A DNA stretch of 64,000 nt from Haliotis asinina (taxonomy: Eukaryota > Mollusca > Gastropoda > Lepetellida > Haliotidae): contig NC_090292.1 of assembly GCF_037392515.1 (NCBI RefSeq), positions 47,729,747 to 47,793,746 on the forward strand, read 5' to 3'. The notes below the pieces were generated by a model. The model searched no databases, was not told the origin of the DNA, and saw only the letters and a program-made list of their open reading frames with translations. Made by a program: the position numbers and the translations under genes. This document shows, piece by piece, positions 21,045 to 31,079 of the stretch (position 1 is the stretch's first letter; the number at the start of each line of letters is the position of its first letter).

Positions 21045-21131
21045 CCTCCACGACTGACGCGAGTGAGGATCTGACACCCAGCACGACGGTTCCACCGGCG
21101 CCAGTGACGACACAAGACTCTGATCACCACG
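21045..21131 (+). CDS. Gene B exon 3: Thr/Pro linker
   Basis: The acceptor CCCAGCTTCAG and donor CACG|GTAGGT bound an 87 bp exon, again phase 1 on both sides. It reads ASTTDASEDLTPSTTVPPAP and VTTQDSDHH. The composition is that of a flexible, possibly O-glycosylated linker. Gene A keeps a copy without the donor. In gene C the corresponding position is not recognisable. Confidence 0.7.
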
Positions 21132-21394
21132 GTAGGTGGCAAACCCAGCAGCAACAGTTGTACTGACATTATGAACTTGTAAAGTTCAACAAACATCAAC
21201 ACTCTCAAGTCGTACACACAATAATGCTACAACTTCTGACTCTAACAGAATGCTGTGTATGACATTTGCGTTGGATTGTTGTCAGCCATGATGGAATTGT
21301 GTAAATGGCGTAGGCATGTCAGAGTCAACATGATGTAAACATTGTAGATGTGAGACAAAGATGTCTGGTGTACATAGTTTACTTTGTGTTGCAG

Positions 21395-21795
21395 CGACTC
21401 CATCAGCAGCAGCAGGCCGCGACCTCTACGACGCCAGCAAGGACGGTGACCTGGAGAGAGTGAAGCGGATCCTGGCAGCGGGTCACGCTGACATCAACTA
21501 TGGAATAGAGGGGAGTTGGACACCGGTGATGGCGGCAGCAGTGTATGGACACAGGGACGTGGTGGTGTTCCTGGTGGGTAGCGGGGCTGATGTGTCACTG
21601 GTGGACAGGGACGGTTACAATATCCTTCACTTGGCCTGTAGTCATGGACACCTGGAGATCGTAAAGCTGATCTTGGACCTGGACGTGGTGGACGTCAACG
21701 CCAGGACCAAATTCGGGAAGACAGCGGCCGGCACAGCGAGACTCTTGGGACATCACCGAGTGTGGGATCTCCTGGTGTCACGCGGTGTACACTGA
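21395..21795 (+). CDS. Gene B exon 4: ankyrin-repeat domain
   Basis: The exon follows TTTGTGTTGCAG in phase 1 and ends at a TGA. It encodes about 133 residues: ATPSAAAGRDLYDASKDGDL, then repeats TPVMAAAVYGHRDVVVFLVG, DGYNILHLACSHGHLEIVKL and GKTAAGTARLLGHHRVWDLL. Ankyrin repeats usually act as intracellular protein-binding scaffolds. Here the same reading frame begins with a signal peptide and no membrane segment is visible between, so an extracellular or luminal ankyrin domain is predicted. The joined B product is 332 aa. Confidence 0.8.
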
Positions 21796-21883
21796 GCAGA
21801 TGTCGTTAGTGACACCGACGTGGTGTGTGCCGTTCAAGTAGTCATCTGTCGCGATTCAGGGGATTTCCTGTTTTCTTTGTGAA

Positions 21884-21889
21884 AATAAA
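21884..21889 (+). terminator. Poly(A) signal AATAAA, gene B
   Basis: AATAAA lies 89 bp after the stop codon in a position equivalent to that of gene A. Confidence 0.6.
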
Positions 21890-22232
21890 TGAAAGTTGTT
21901 GAATGTATTTTCAGGCATTTTGTGATGTTTTGTGTGTGGATCCTCGCATGATCAGGTAAGAAAATTGTGAAGTGAGTGTAAAGAGTGATTGCACGTAAAC
22001 GTCGCCCATCTTGACATAATTATGTGCTAATTTTGTTCTGAGAATCTCGCGAATTGTGAAACAGACAACAGCACACGGTTTGTTTACATGTCGCTGCACT
22101 CTGTGACCTCAGACTGACCGAGGCTCACCCAGCTGACGTGGCGCCATTTGTACAGTGACAGTGACGTCACACTGCTGATGACGCCACAGACATACAGAGG
22201 TGCTCGGCCGTCTTCTCAGCCAGCAATAGCGG

Positions 22233-22505
22233 CGCACTGTCACACAACACAGCAGTGTTACTCAAATACCAGGTCGTCACTGTCACACAACACAAGCAGT
22301 GTTACTCAAATACCAGGTCGTCACTGTCACACAACACAAGCAGTGTTACTAAAATACCAGGTCGTCGCTGTCACACAACACAAGCAGTGTTACTACAATA
22401 CCAGGTCGTCGCTGTCACACAACACAGCAGTGTTACTACAATACCAGGTCGTAGCTGTCACACAACACAGCAGTGTTACTACAATACCAGGTCGTAGCTG
22501 TTGCA
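22233..22505. repeat. 44 bp minisatellite, 6 copies, private to gene B flank
   Basis: The unit CAGGTCGTCACTGTCACACA followed by ACACAAGCAGTGTTACTCAAATAC is present once behind gene A (5480-5530), and once, diverged, behind gene C. Behind gene B it has been amplified, with some 42-43 bp variants. Confidence 0.9.
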
Positions 22506-22579
22506 TAACCCCCTGGATGCCACAGAGACATATATGTTCCCCCCTCACTTTGAAGTCCAATAAAATTCTAAATATACCA

Positions 22580-22927
22580 GGCATATATATATATACATAT
22601 ACTTCACAGTTTTGAATTCAGCGGGAAAATTTCCTGTTCCTTGATACCATCCACTATTATCTCAGACAAGGCTAAAGGGCTTAAAATTGCCTTTCAATAT
22701 TGGCTTCCTCGTAAATGTCGCCATTTTTCAGACTGTACAAAATCGCGATTCAGAGCGTTATTCACTGTATGTTTTGAAATATGAAAATTGGATTGTTACC
22801 GAGAGTATTGAATTTCAAAAATAGCATATTAATGATCACTGATATCAAGTTTTCATGTAACCAGTAATGATAATTCTGAAACGTCGCCGATGAACCCAGA
22901 ATCGTTTGGGATATTTTCGAAAATACT
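22580..22927 (+). repeat. 3' tail of the duplication unit behind gene B
   Basis: Homologous at high identity to 30140-30412 (ACAAAATCGCGATTCA, AAGTTTTCATGTAACCAGTA, GAAACGTCGCCGATGAAC). More weakly similar to 42880-42980. A LINE is inserted immediately after it at 22928. Confidence 0.7.
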
Positions 22928-22985
22928 GGCACCCATGAAGAGCCACCTCCTCGTGGTGGGTGGTGGATAACGCTAAGTGCTCTTC
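22928..22985 (+). ncRNA. HDV-like ribozyme motif, decayed (LINE 5' end)
   Basis: P1 left arm GGCACCC, P2 GAAGAG/CTCTTC, P3 CCAC/GTGG around a CTCCTC loop, and the GCTAAG J4/2 motif are all present. The P1 right arm reads GGGTGGT instead of GGGTGCT, which leaves a G-G clash next to the cleavage site. Probably inactive. Confidence 0.6.
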
Positions 22986-23523
22986 TCCCGTGTGGACCCG
23001 GGACAGAATATGTCCACAGCACCCCATTGCTTGTCGTAAGAGGCGACTAAATTGGGCAACCTGTTTGCCGTGGGTTGCGTCCCGTGTCGGTGGAGGAGGG
23101 GATCCTGGTGATAGAGGGCAGTTGGGCTTTTAACTGCGTTCCATTGCCCAACACACTACTTTGGCCCTTACTTCAATAGACAGGTGGTTGAATGGGCCCG
23201 ATTCAACCAATCGGCTGGTCATGCCAAGTCCTCTGCATGGTTTATAAATATGTCATTGCACAAATTTGATTTAGACTTTTAATTTCGATCTTGGCTGAAT
23301 TATTCATTAACTTTTCTGGTTTTGGAATGTATTTATGAAGTTCTGAACTTTGCCTAGAGTCTTATGCCCAGAAGGCGGTGGCTCATGGGCCAATCTGGTG
23401 GATTAATTATTTATAATTCTTCTACTGGAGTATATCATCCGGGTATCCTTGGTGCTGCAAGCTGGAGGCCCACTTGCTTTAGCATTGTCCTTTGTGATAC
23501 TCCGCGGTGGGTGGGGAGCTCGG

Positions 23524-24758
23524 ATGATGAACAGTATTACACTAACCATGGCTTATGAAATCCCAGCAAAGAAAACAAAACGTCCACTTGATATTGACCC
23601 TGTTCATAGTGACCACAGACCGTCTGAATCGATGGAGTATTGGCCACGTTTCCTTGTAATTGAAACTCCTGACAAGAAACCATTACAGTTAAACCCTTTT
23701 GCGGTATCTAAGGGTATTCAAGGTATCGTTGGGGATGTTAAAAGGATTATACGCTTACGTTCGGGTGCAATGCTAGTTGAGTGCGGGAAAAACCAGCAAG
23801 CAACCAATCTGATGAGTATTAGATCTTTCGTGGGCATTCCGGTCACGGTCACTGCTCGCAAAACACTAAACACAAGTAAAGGTATTGTCAGAGATCGTGA
23901 TCAACTGTTTGCAGATATGTCAGAACTTGACATAACATACGAAATGAGAGATTAAGGTGTGCTTTATGTCAACCCGGAAAAATAATGAAACTATCCAAAC
24001 AAACACGTATCTGTTTTCCTTCTCGTCTCCAAATGCTCCAAAGTCAGTAAAGGCAGGTTTCTGTAACATCCAAGTTGAAACCTACATCACCAACCCGCTC
24101 AGGTGTTTTATATGCCAGAAATATGGACACCGTGTATCTACCTGTACATTATCTGTGCTCAATGAGGAGAGAAAACACACACAACAGAAGATTGTGACAG
24201 TGGTTTTAAAAATGCACCAACTGCTCAGGCGACCATTCATCTTCATCGAAACAGTGTCCAATTTGGAAAGAGCAAATGGAAAGAAACAGAATAAAGTATA
24301 CCCAAAACATCTCTCTTTCTGAAGCAAAGAAGGTGGTGAAGAGATCGGACCTTACAGAAAGTTATGCTACAGTAGCAAACACATCATCTGTGTACAGCTC
24401 CAAACTAACAAAATCATCCACAAGCTGCCAAACTACCTTGACTTGGTTCAGTTGCGACTTTCCACAGCTTTTGCACCCTGCTATGTCATCTCAGACTGAG
24501 GAATCACTTTCTAGTACATCAAAGTCTTCTTCAGATCACAAATCATCATCATCATCTCAGTCACACTCAAAGTCTCAATCGACAGCTGATAGTCAACAAA
24601 CGGTGAAAAGTAAACCTAAGCCTAAGCCTGATGCTTCAAAACAACAAAGTGGTAGAGCTCCTAGAGGGGCACAAAATAAAATTCAGTTCTTCAATAAGTA
24701 TGGGTCTCTCGAGGACATGGACGTTTCTGAAAACGTCCATTCTAGGGCACATAGCTAG
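23524..24758 (+). pseudogene. LINE ORF1 (CCHC zinc-knuckle protein), frameshifted
   Basis: ORF1 starts at the doubled ATG (MMNSITLTMAYEIPAKKTKR). It is open to 23955, then shifts frame. The zinc knuckle CFICQKYGHRVSTC (CX2CX4HX4C) lies near 24100-24140, and a second CTNCSGDHSSSSKQC follows. The C-terminal SLSEAKKVVKRSDL and a Ser/Lys-rich tail are open from 24276 to a TAG at 24758. ORF1 proteins bind the element RNA. This copy has at least two frame breaks. Confidence 0.75.
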
Positions 24759-24827
24759 TAGCCCTCCAAAAGAGTGTGGGGTAGATCCCCAATAAATCCC
24801 CCCAAAAGATAGTTTATTCCAATAATA

Positions 24828-25652
24828 TTGTACAGTGTAACTGCAGAGGATTAAGGACAAATTTACATGAATTACAGCTATTAAGCCAAGATTTTACACC
24901 TTCAGTCCTATGTCTCCAACAGACATTATATATAAAACAAACAGATACATTTGACCGTCGTCATTTTAATGCATATCATTGTTTTTCAACTGCAGGTGAT
25001 AGGGCCACTGGCGGATCATCCATTCTAGTCAAACAAAACGTTATTCAAAGCCCTGTTCCACTTAGTACGAATATGCAGGCTGTTGCATGTAGCGTTTACG
25101 CTATGCTCTCTCTATATTTCGCTCTCTTCAACGTTTGCCAAACCTGATCTTCAAGCTCTATATGACCAACTCCCGAAGCCCTGTATTATAATGGGAGATT
25201 TAAATGGGCACAACCCACTTTGGGGTAGTGTAACTACACACACTGAAGGTAAAGTGTTGGAGGACTTTTGTTCTGACAATGATTTATGCATTATTAATGG
25301 TGGTTCCAAGACATATTTACACCCTGGTACAGGGACCTATTCTGCTCTCGACTTGTCACTCACAAATTCAGAACTACTAAATGAATTCGAATTCCTCTGT
25401 GGAAGTGACCATTTTCCTACTATACTAAAACCTGTAACTCCATCTGATGTTCTTCCATCATCAAGGCTAACTGGGCTTCATATGAAACACTGTGTGCTGC
25501 AAAAACTTCAACCCGAACGGTTTATTGATCCTATTAAATTCTTTTCTGATAAATTGAACTCCATAGCTGATGAGTGTATACCAAATTCCTCTGCAGTTCC
25601 ACATATTCGAAAACCATGGTTCAACCATGAGTGCAAACAAGCTAGCTCCTAG
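24828..25652 (+). pseudogene. LINE ORF2 endonuclease domain (APE type), broken
   Basis: It begins NNIVQCNCRGLRTNLHELQL (catalytic Asn of the QWNCRG box retained) and continues through a TAGDRATGGSSILVKQ segment. After a frame change it reads IIMGDLNGHNPLWGS (GDLNxHH-like catalytic box), then SALDLSLTNS and GSDHFPTI (the SDH catalytic box). It ends RKPWFNHECKQASS at a stop, with RT absent. Confidence 0.75.
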
Positions 25653-25689
25653 GGGCCCACTTCTCCAAGCGATCGTTGCTGTACGACTA

Positions 25690-25878
25690 TACTAAGTCTT
25701 AGCGACTAGCAGGATCCTGTGAACAGGCTTCCTGACTTGGTTGAGAGATTGTACCCCAGTTACGTAGATTGATGCTCATGCTGTTGACCACTGGGTGGTC
25801 TGACCCAGACTTGTTTATTTACTGAACTCGGGTATACAGCTAAAGTATGGCTGAATTTGGCGTTAAACACAAAAAAAA
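25690..25878 (+). mobile_element. SINE1, old and diverged
   Basis: Similar to 49610-49805: GCGACTAGCAGGATC, GCTTCCTGACTTGGTTGA, GATGCTCATGCTGTTGACCA and GACTTGTTTATTTAC, ending in GGCGTTAAACACAAAA. Confidence 0.5.
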
Positions 25879-25954
25879 TAATAATTTCATTTCATGATAA
25901 TTTAAAAAGACAGTCATAAATTGATCTTCTGTCGCGTGTATTTGTTGGTATCAC

Positions 25955-26300
25955 CCTGCAAATATTGTCCCTATCCGTGGTGTACTGGTTAGAGCACCCG
26001 CCCGGAGAACAGAAGGTCGCGTCATATCAAAACACGCTAATGTATGGTGGTTGTTGGTCCCTGTCTGGCGCTCGGCATTAATGGGTAACATGGACTTTGT
26101 CTGCGCGGAATCAGTAAAACGTGTCTGGGTGGGGTATTGACTGCAGCATGGTATCTCAGTGGGCTTGCACTAGAAACTACCTTAAGTCTGGGGTCATTTT
26201 CATGGTGTCATTTTTAATACATCACTCTCTCCGTCTTGTTAAATCACTCTACTAGTAGCTTAATGGTGAAACCCGTGTCACGCCGGCAATATCTTATTCA
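25955..26300 (+). mobile_element. tRNA-derived SINE, molluscan type
   Basis: The head GTGGTGTACTGGTTAGAGCA and CCCGCCCGGAGAACAGAAGG has a Pol III A box and tRNA-like layout; the B box is decayed. The body (TGTCTGGCGCTCGGCATTAA) recalls the conserved central domain of bivalve and gastropod SINEs, which is from memory. Confidence 0.5.
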
Positions 26301-26714
26301 CAGCTCCTTTTCTAATGTGTAGTTTAGTTTCATTTCATTCAAATTTTCAGCTAGTGAATAATTTGGGGCTAGTAAGGTTCAGGTACAGAGAGCCCGAGTG
26401 GCTAGCACATTTAGAAACTATTTCGCACTCTGTCATATGAGCGAAATATTCTTACATACAAAGTTAAGTTAAATCCCTTTACACCTCACCTATCTTCAGA
26501 TATTTCCGTGTGTAGAGCCATATTCATTCCACAACAAGCAGTACAAAGTTCCTGTACAATTTGATCAGGTTTGTCACCGTTATTCTCGTCTCTTGATTCT
26601 TCAGAACTAACACATACCGTCGTAGCCTTCAAGTGAACTACACAGGCGTTGACACCAATACCAGAGTCAAGATTTTCGAAGCTCTCTTAGCGTTAGGATA
26701 GCCGTAATTTAATG

Positions 26715-28013
26715 TTAATGTGTGGCTCTTACGACTGTCTTAGTGATAAAAGTGCTTCGACAATCTAGGCCTTTAACCTTATGTCCACAAGGATTCAGGC
26801 TGTACACATCTTACATCTTACATCATTGTTACGCTGATGATACTCAACTGGTAAGAAAACTCAGTGTTTTAGATGCAAAATCACAATTTGCGGAAGTCGA
26901 AGTGTGTGTAGTTAGTGTGAAGACATGGATGACAGCAAATAAAATCAAACTAAACTAAACGATAACAAAACAGACAGCGTGTCAATTCACTTAAGACAGA
27001 TGAATCTCAGATCTCTGTGAGTCCTACAGTCCTAAACCTGGGTGTCGGTGTCTACAGTTTCTATGGGGCCACACGTCTGTTATCATCATGTAAGAAATAT
27101 CTCCAGCCACCTACTGACAACTAACGCAACCCACCATCTTGTTAGATCTAGGGTGTTGTCACGATTGGACTACTGTAACAGTTTGTTCGGGAACATGAAC
27201 AAAGACCTGCTCTCCAGATTGCAAAAAGTCCAAAATGCAGCTGCCAGAGTGATGTGCAGAACCACCAAGCACAACCACATCTCCCCAACGCTCAAGTGTG
27301 TGCACTGGTTGCCAATCTCAGCTAGGATAGAATATAAGTGAGTGAGTGAGTGAGTGAGTGAGTGAGTTTAGTTTTACGCCACACTCAGCAATATTACAGC
27401 TATATGGCGGCGGTCTGTAAATAATCATGTCTGGACCAGACAATCCACTGATCAACAACATGAGCATCAATCTGCGCAATTGGGAACCGATGACATTTGT
27501 CAACCAAGTGAGAGAGCCTGACTACCCGATCCCGTTAGTCGCCGGTTACGACAAGCATTGTCGCCTTTTACGGCAAGCATGGGTTGTTGAAGGCCTATCT
27601 ACCCCGGGACCTTCACGGCCGGATAGAATATAAGATACTCAGCATGACATATAGTTGTCTTAACAATGCAGCCCCATCATATGTCTCTCGTCTTGTCAGA
27701 AATTACGTTCCAACAAGGACTCTAAGATCAGCCAATCAGTCACTGCTCATCATCCCCAATGCATGTCTGAAGACATATGGACACAGACGTTTTTCCTACT
27801 TGTCGGCTATCCACTGGAACGATCTACTTGTGTCCATCAAAAAAACCCCAATCAATAGCCAGCTTCCAGTATAACCTAAAGACTTCCCTGTTCAAGAAAC
27901 ACTACGACCTCTGAACTCTTGATTTGCAAATATGTATACACGTCAGCGCCGTGAACAACCACTTGGTGACTGGATATAGAACGCTATACAAATAGACTTA
28001 TTATTATTATCAT
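26715..28013 (+). mobile_element. L2/CR1-like LINE 3' half, split by SINE1
   Basis: The RT active site reads HHCYADDTQL, then WMTANKIKLN, LSRLDYCNSLFGNMNKDLLS and RLQKVQNAAARVMCRTTKHN. After the SINE insertion it resumes EYKILSMTYSCLNNAAPSYV, SLLIIPNACLKTYGHRRFSY and a WND box. The 3' end TAGAACGCTATACAAATAGA followed by ATTATTATTATCATTATG is typical of the group. A few frame breaks occur before the SINE. Confidence 0.75.
27339..27620 (-). mobile_element. SINE1 with perfect 14 bp target duplication
   Basis: Flanked by GGATAGAATATAAG at 27325-27338 and 27621-27634. On the minus strand it ends in the (TCAC)n tail and begins CCGTGAAGGTCCCGGGGTAG. It interrupts the L2/CR1-like RT frame, so it is younger than that LINE. 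Confidence 0.85.
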
Positions 28014-28029
28014 TATGTTTTACAGATTA

Positions 28030-29098
28030 AGATTAAATGCAGCAGAGAGGGTTCGGGTGATCATGGCACAGTCAGGCTTGTAAAGCTCATCATCAGCTCA
28101 GGGCCCTCGCCCCCTCTACACGCAGCCCAGACAGCGAATGGGACTTCTCCCAGAAAACACTGTCTGGTCGAACCCACCAAGAACTTTCCGTAGAATAATA
28201 AGAAGGCTCCCCAACACTGCAGCCTTCTGCATTACCCAGATTGTCAGATGGGCTGTGCTCCCGGTAGAGGACCCGGGCACTCTTCTGATCTGCGCCAAGA
28301 GATCAGGACCAAACCAAGGTCACCGAGAACAATAGTGAGCCTGACGACAGTGTACTTGGGATGCAAGCGAGACATTTCAAAGGCGAGGTCTGCGTATTTA
28401 TCATGCTTTTCCTGAATTTTACCAATCACGTTGTTGTCAAAATGGACAGACAATGCAGTGATATAAATAATTTCATTGGTTTTATCAAAAAGGACAAGAT
28501 CAGGTTTGTCTCAGGCTGTATATTGGCCTATTCCAGAGACGTTTGTAGCTGGCAATTTCCAGGACGCCCTGGACATGTTCAGGGTCGTATCATGGATAGA
28601 CCTCGGGGTCAAAGCCACAGGCATGGCGGAGACGATAGTAAAAACAGCAAAAAGGATGCCCTCAGTTTCACATTTGAGACCAGCCGTCTTCATCCAGGCG
28701 AAGGAGTCGGTTGGATTGCTGTTCTGTTCCACGTACTGCATATATACACGATGCAATGGCTTCTGAGAAAGCTTCTCCACAATGGACCGACTTTGGGCAG
28801 ACTTGGTGAAAGACTTCACCTGGTTTACTGCCTTCGCTGTACAGTCCAGCAGTACATCACCATCAACAAAATCAACTTCAAATTTTAGATTGTGTCCGAC
28901 AACCTTGGCACGTTTAAAACAGCTGTGGAATTCCTTGCTTTCATCATGAGTCTTGATGTGCATCACCGGAGGATCATACGACAAATAAATATGTGCAAAA
29001 GTACACAATAAAATTCTGTCATGAAGAGCCTCCACATTAATCAAAGCCCGATCTCCAGAATTGATTGGCATATATAAACGATTAAGAGAGGAACGATA
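28030..29098 (-). mobile_element. LINE C-terminal fragment with restriction-like endonuclease (R2/R4-type)
   Basis: The minus strand reads NRLYMPINSGDRALINVEAL, then LSQKPLHRVYMQY, SFAWMKTAGLKCETEG and DKPDLVLFDKTNEIIYI, with the PD...D pattern of the restriction-like endonuclease. IVLGDLGLVLISW and MQKAAVLGSLLIILRKVL follow. This order matches the C-terminal part of R2/R4/Dong-like LINEs known to me. One stop interrupts it. It is joined directly at 29098 to ORF1 of the other LINE. Confidence 0.55.
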
Positions 29099-30137
29099 CC
29101 TTTGCTTGTGTTCAAGGTTTAATGCGGAGAGACCGTGACTGGAATGCCCACGAAAGATTTAATGTTCATCAGGTTGGTTGATTTTTTGTCTTTTTCCGCA
29201 TTCAGTTAACAGCGCACCTGAACGTAAGCGTCTTATGTTCTTAACGTCCCCAGCAATACCTTGAATGCCCTTAGCTACTGCGAAAGGGTTCAGCTTTATT
29301 GGTGTCTTGTCTGGAGTCTCAATAACAAGAAAATGTGGCCAATATTCAATCGATAGAGACGGTCTGTGGTCAGTATCAACAGGATCAATTTCAGGTGGAC
29401 GTTTTGTTTTTTTGTTTATTGTGTTTTTTGTGTGTGTGTTTTTTTTGTTTGTTTGTTTTTTGGTTTTTTTTAGGGGGGGGGGGGGGGGCAGTGTATGTCA
29501 TAAGCCATGGTTGGTGTCATATGGTTCATCATCCGAGCTCCCCACCCACCACGGAGTATCACAAGGACAATACTAAAGCAAGTGTGCCTCCAGCTTGCAG
29601 CACCAAGGATACCCGGATGATATACTCCAGTAGAAGAATTATAAATAATTACTCTACCAGATTGGCCCATGAGCCATCGCCTTCTGGCACACGACTCCAG
29701 ACAAAGTTCATATGATGATAATTTGGATAATTCACAATCGAAAAAGTTACAGATCAACAGTAGTGCCAAGGCCGAAATTCACAACAATTAAAAATCAAAT
29801 TTGTGCAATGACACATACATAGTCCATGCACAACGCTTGGCATGACCAGTCGATTGGTTGAATCGGGCCCATTCAACCACCTGTCTAGGTGAAGTAAGGG
29901 CCGAATTGGTGTGTTGGGCAATAGAACGCAGTTAAAAGCCCAACTGCCCTCAATCACCAAAATCCCGTCCTCCACCAACAAGGGACGCAAACCACGGCAA
30001 ACAGGTTGCCCAATTTAGTTGCCTCTTACGACAAGCAATGGGGTGCTGTGGACATATTCTGTCCCGGGTCCACACGGGAGAAGAACACTTAGCGTTACCC
30101 AGCACCCACCACGAGGAGGTGGCTCTTCATGGGTGCC
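29099..30137 (-). mobile_element. LINE copy: 5' UTR and ORF1 N-terminal part
   Basis: The minus-strand order is ribozyme, 5' UTR and ORF1 start, as in the copy at 22928. ORF1 runs to the SFVGIPVTV segment and the AAGCAAAGGTAT word before switching to the other LINE. A T-rich run followed by about 16 G (29400-29489) interrupts it. Not functional. Confidence 0.75.
30080..30137 (-). ncRNA. HDV-like self-cleaving ribozyme, best-preserved copy
   Basis: Read on the minus strand: P1 GGCACCC/GGGTGCT with the G-U wobble at the cleavage end; P2 GAAGAG/TTCTTC (one G-U); P3 CCAC/GTGG closing a CTCCTC loop; then GGGTAAC and GCTAAG, the J1.1/4 and J4/2 motifs with the catalytic C. P4 is absent or minimal. 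The element starts exactly at the predicted cleavage position. The same order occurs in HDV-like ribozymes at the 5' ends of other LINEs (for example L1Tc and R2). Confidence 0.7.
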
Positions 30138-30139
30138 TA

Positions 30140-30412
30140 CTAAGTATATATCGTATACAAGTATACTTCATAGTTTTGAAATCTGCGGGCAATTTCCTGT
30201 TTCGTTTCTTAGACAAGGCTAAGTGTTAAAAATAACCTCTCATAATAAATGTTGCCTTATTTCATTCCATACAAAATCGCGATTCACAGCGTTATTTGCT
30301 GGAAGCATTGAATTTAAAAAAATAACATATTTAAAATCACTGATATGAAGTTTTCATGTAACCAGTAATAATTCCGAAACGTCGCCGATGAACACAGGGA
30401 AGGTATTCTTAC
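30140..30412 (+). repeat. Isolated copy of the gene-family 3' tail
   Basis: Homologous to 22580-22927 in the same orientation, but no ankyrin exon precedes it. It is either the remnant of a fifth unit or part of a rearrangement that left two tails flanking the LINEs at 22928 and 30137. Confidence 0.65.
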
Positions 30413-30924
30413 GGGAACGGCGAAGTAAGCTTTCCGGTATATTGAAAAGTATTTACAAAGCCACGTTTCCTGAAGGCCGGTAATGTGACGCCAAATACCT
30501 AACATGCAGCATCCAGGGAGTTAAGCATGAATACTCAACTCAGACACAGCATACTGACTCCAAGCCGACGAGTTGTAGAACTCACTGGTCGCCTTGACAA
30601 CCATTAAAGTTGGAGGCCGACGGATCGTCTTTCGTACACATTTAATCTCGTGGAACATCGGCTAAACCACTTGGGGAAGAAATATGAAATCTTCCTTTGG
30701 TTTGGCAGCTTTATTTTTTCCGCCTGGAACATATGAAACACAGTAAATCGTTGCTACACGTGTTCCATGGAAAAGTCATGACACGTTCTTGGAGTAGTGG
30801 CGATATAGCTGAAGGGCTACCCGTCACCTCCCGCCATGTAATTCTTGACCAGAATAAAGCACAAACATTGATGACATGAAGTTTCATGTGAATATATTTG
30901 CACTTGAATGGCAGATCACATATG
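30413..30924. other. No gene recognised
   Basis: No repeat, domain or splice pattern was seen. Confidence 0.5.
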
Positions 30925-31062
30925 GTGAGTGAGTATGGTTTTACGCCGCTTTTAGGAATACTCCATCAGTATCACGGCGGAGCACACCGAAAATGGACTT
31001 CACACATTATACCCATGTGGGAACGCTTTAACCACAAGAATACGCAACGCCCCTCATCAGGA
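30925..31062 (-). mobile_element. tRNA-derived SINE with (TCAC)n tail, internally deleted
   Basis: The minus strand has TTGTGGTTAAAGCGTTC (A-box side), then the ACATGGGTATAATGTGTGAA body and the 3' tail CCTAAAAGCGGCGTAAAACC followed by ATACTCACTCAC. The B-box part present in the 43118-43292 copy is missing. Confidence 0.6.
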
Positions 31063-31079
31063 TAGACAAATAAGTCACT

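Larger units (their letters stand above)
22928..25650 (+). mobile_element. LINE copy: 5' UTR, ORF1, endonuclease; 3'-truncated
   Basis: The order is 5' ribozyme, a GC-rich 5' UTR to about 23520, ORF1, then an apurinic-type endonuclease. Homology stops at 25650 before the RT, so RT and RNase H are missing, which is unusual for a LINE because truncation is normally at the 5' end. A diverged SINE1 follows within 50 bp. ORF structure matches I-group LINEs with a separate CCHC ORF1. Clade is an inference. Confidence 0.75.

Noticed and set aside
25980-26040. tRNA gene
   Set aside because: The A box is present but the B box is decayed and no cloverleaf forms; it is the head of a SINE.
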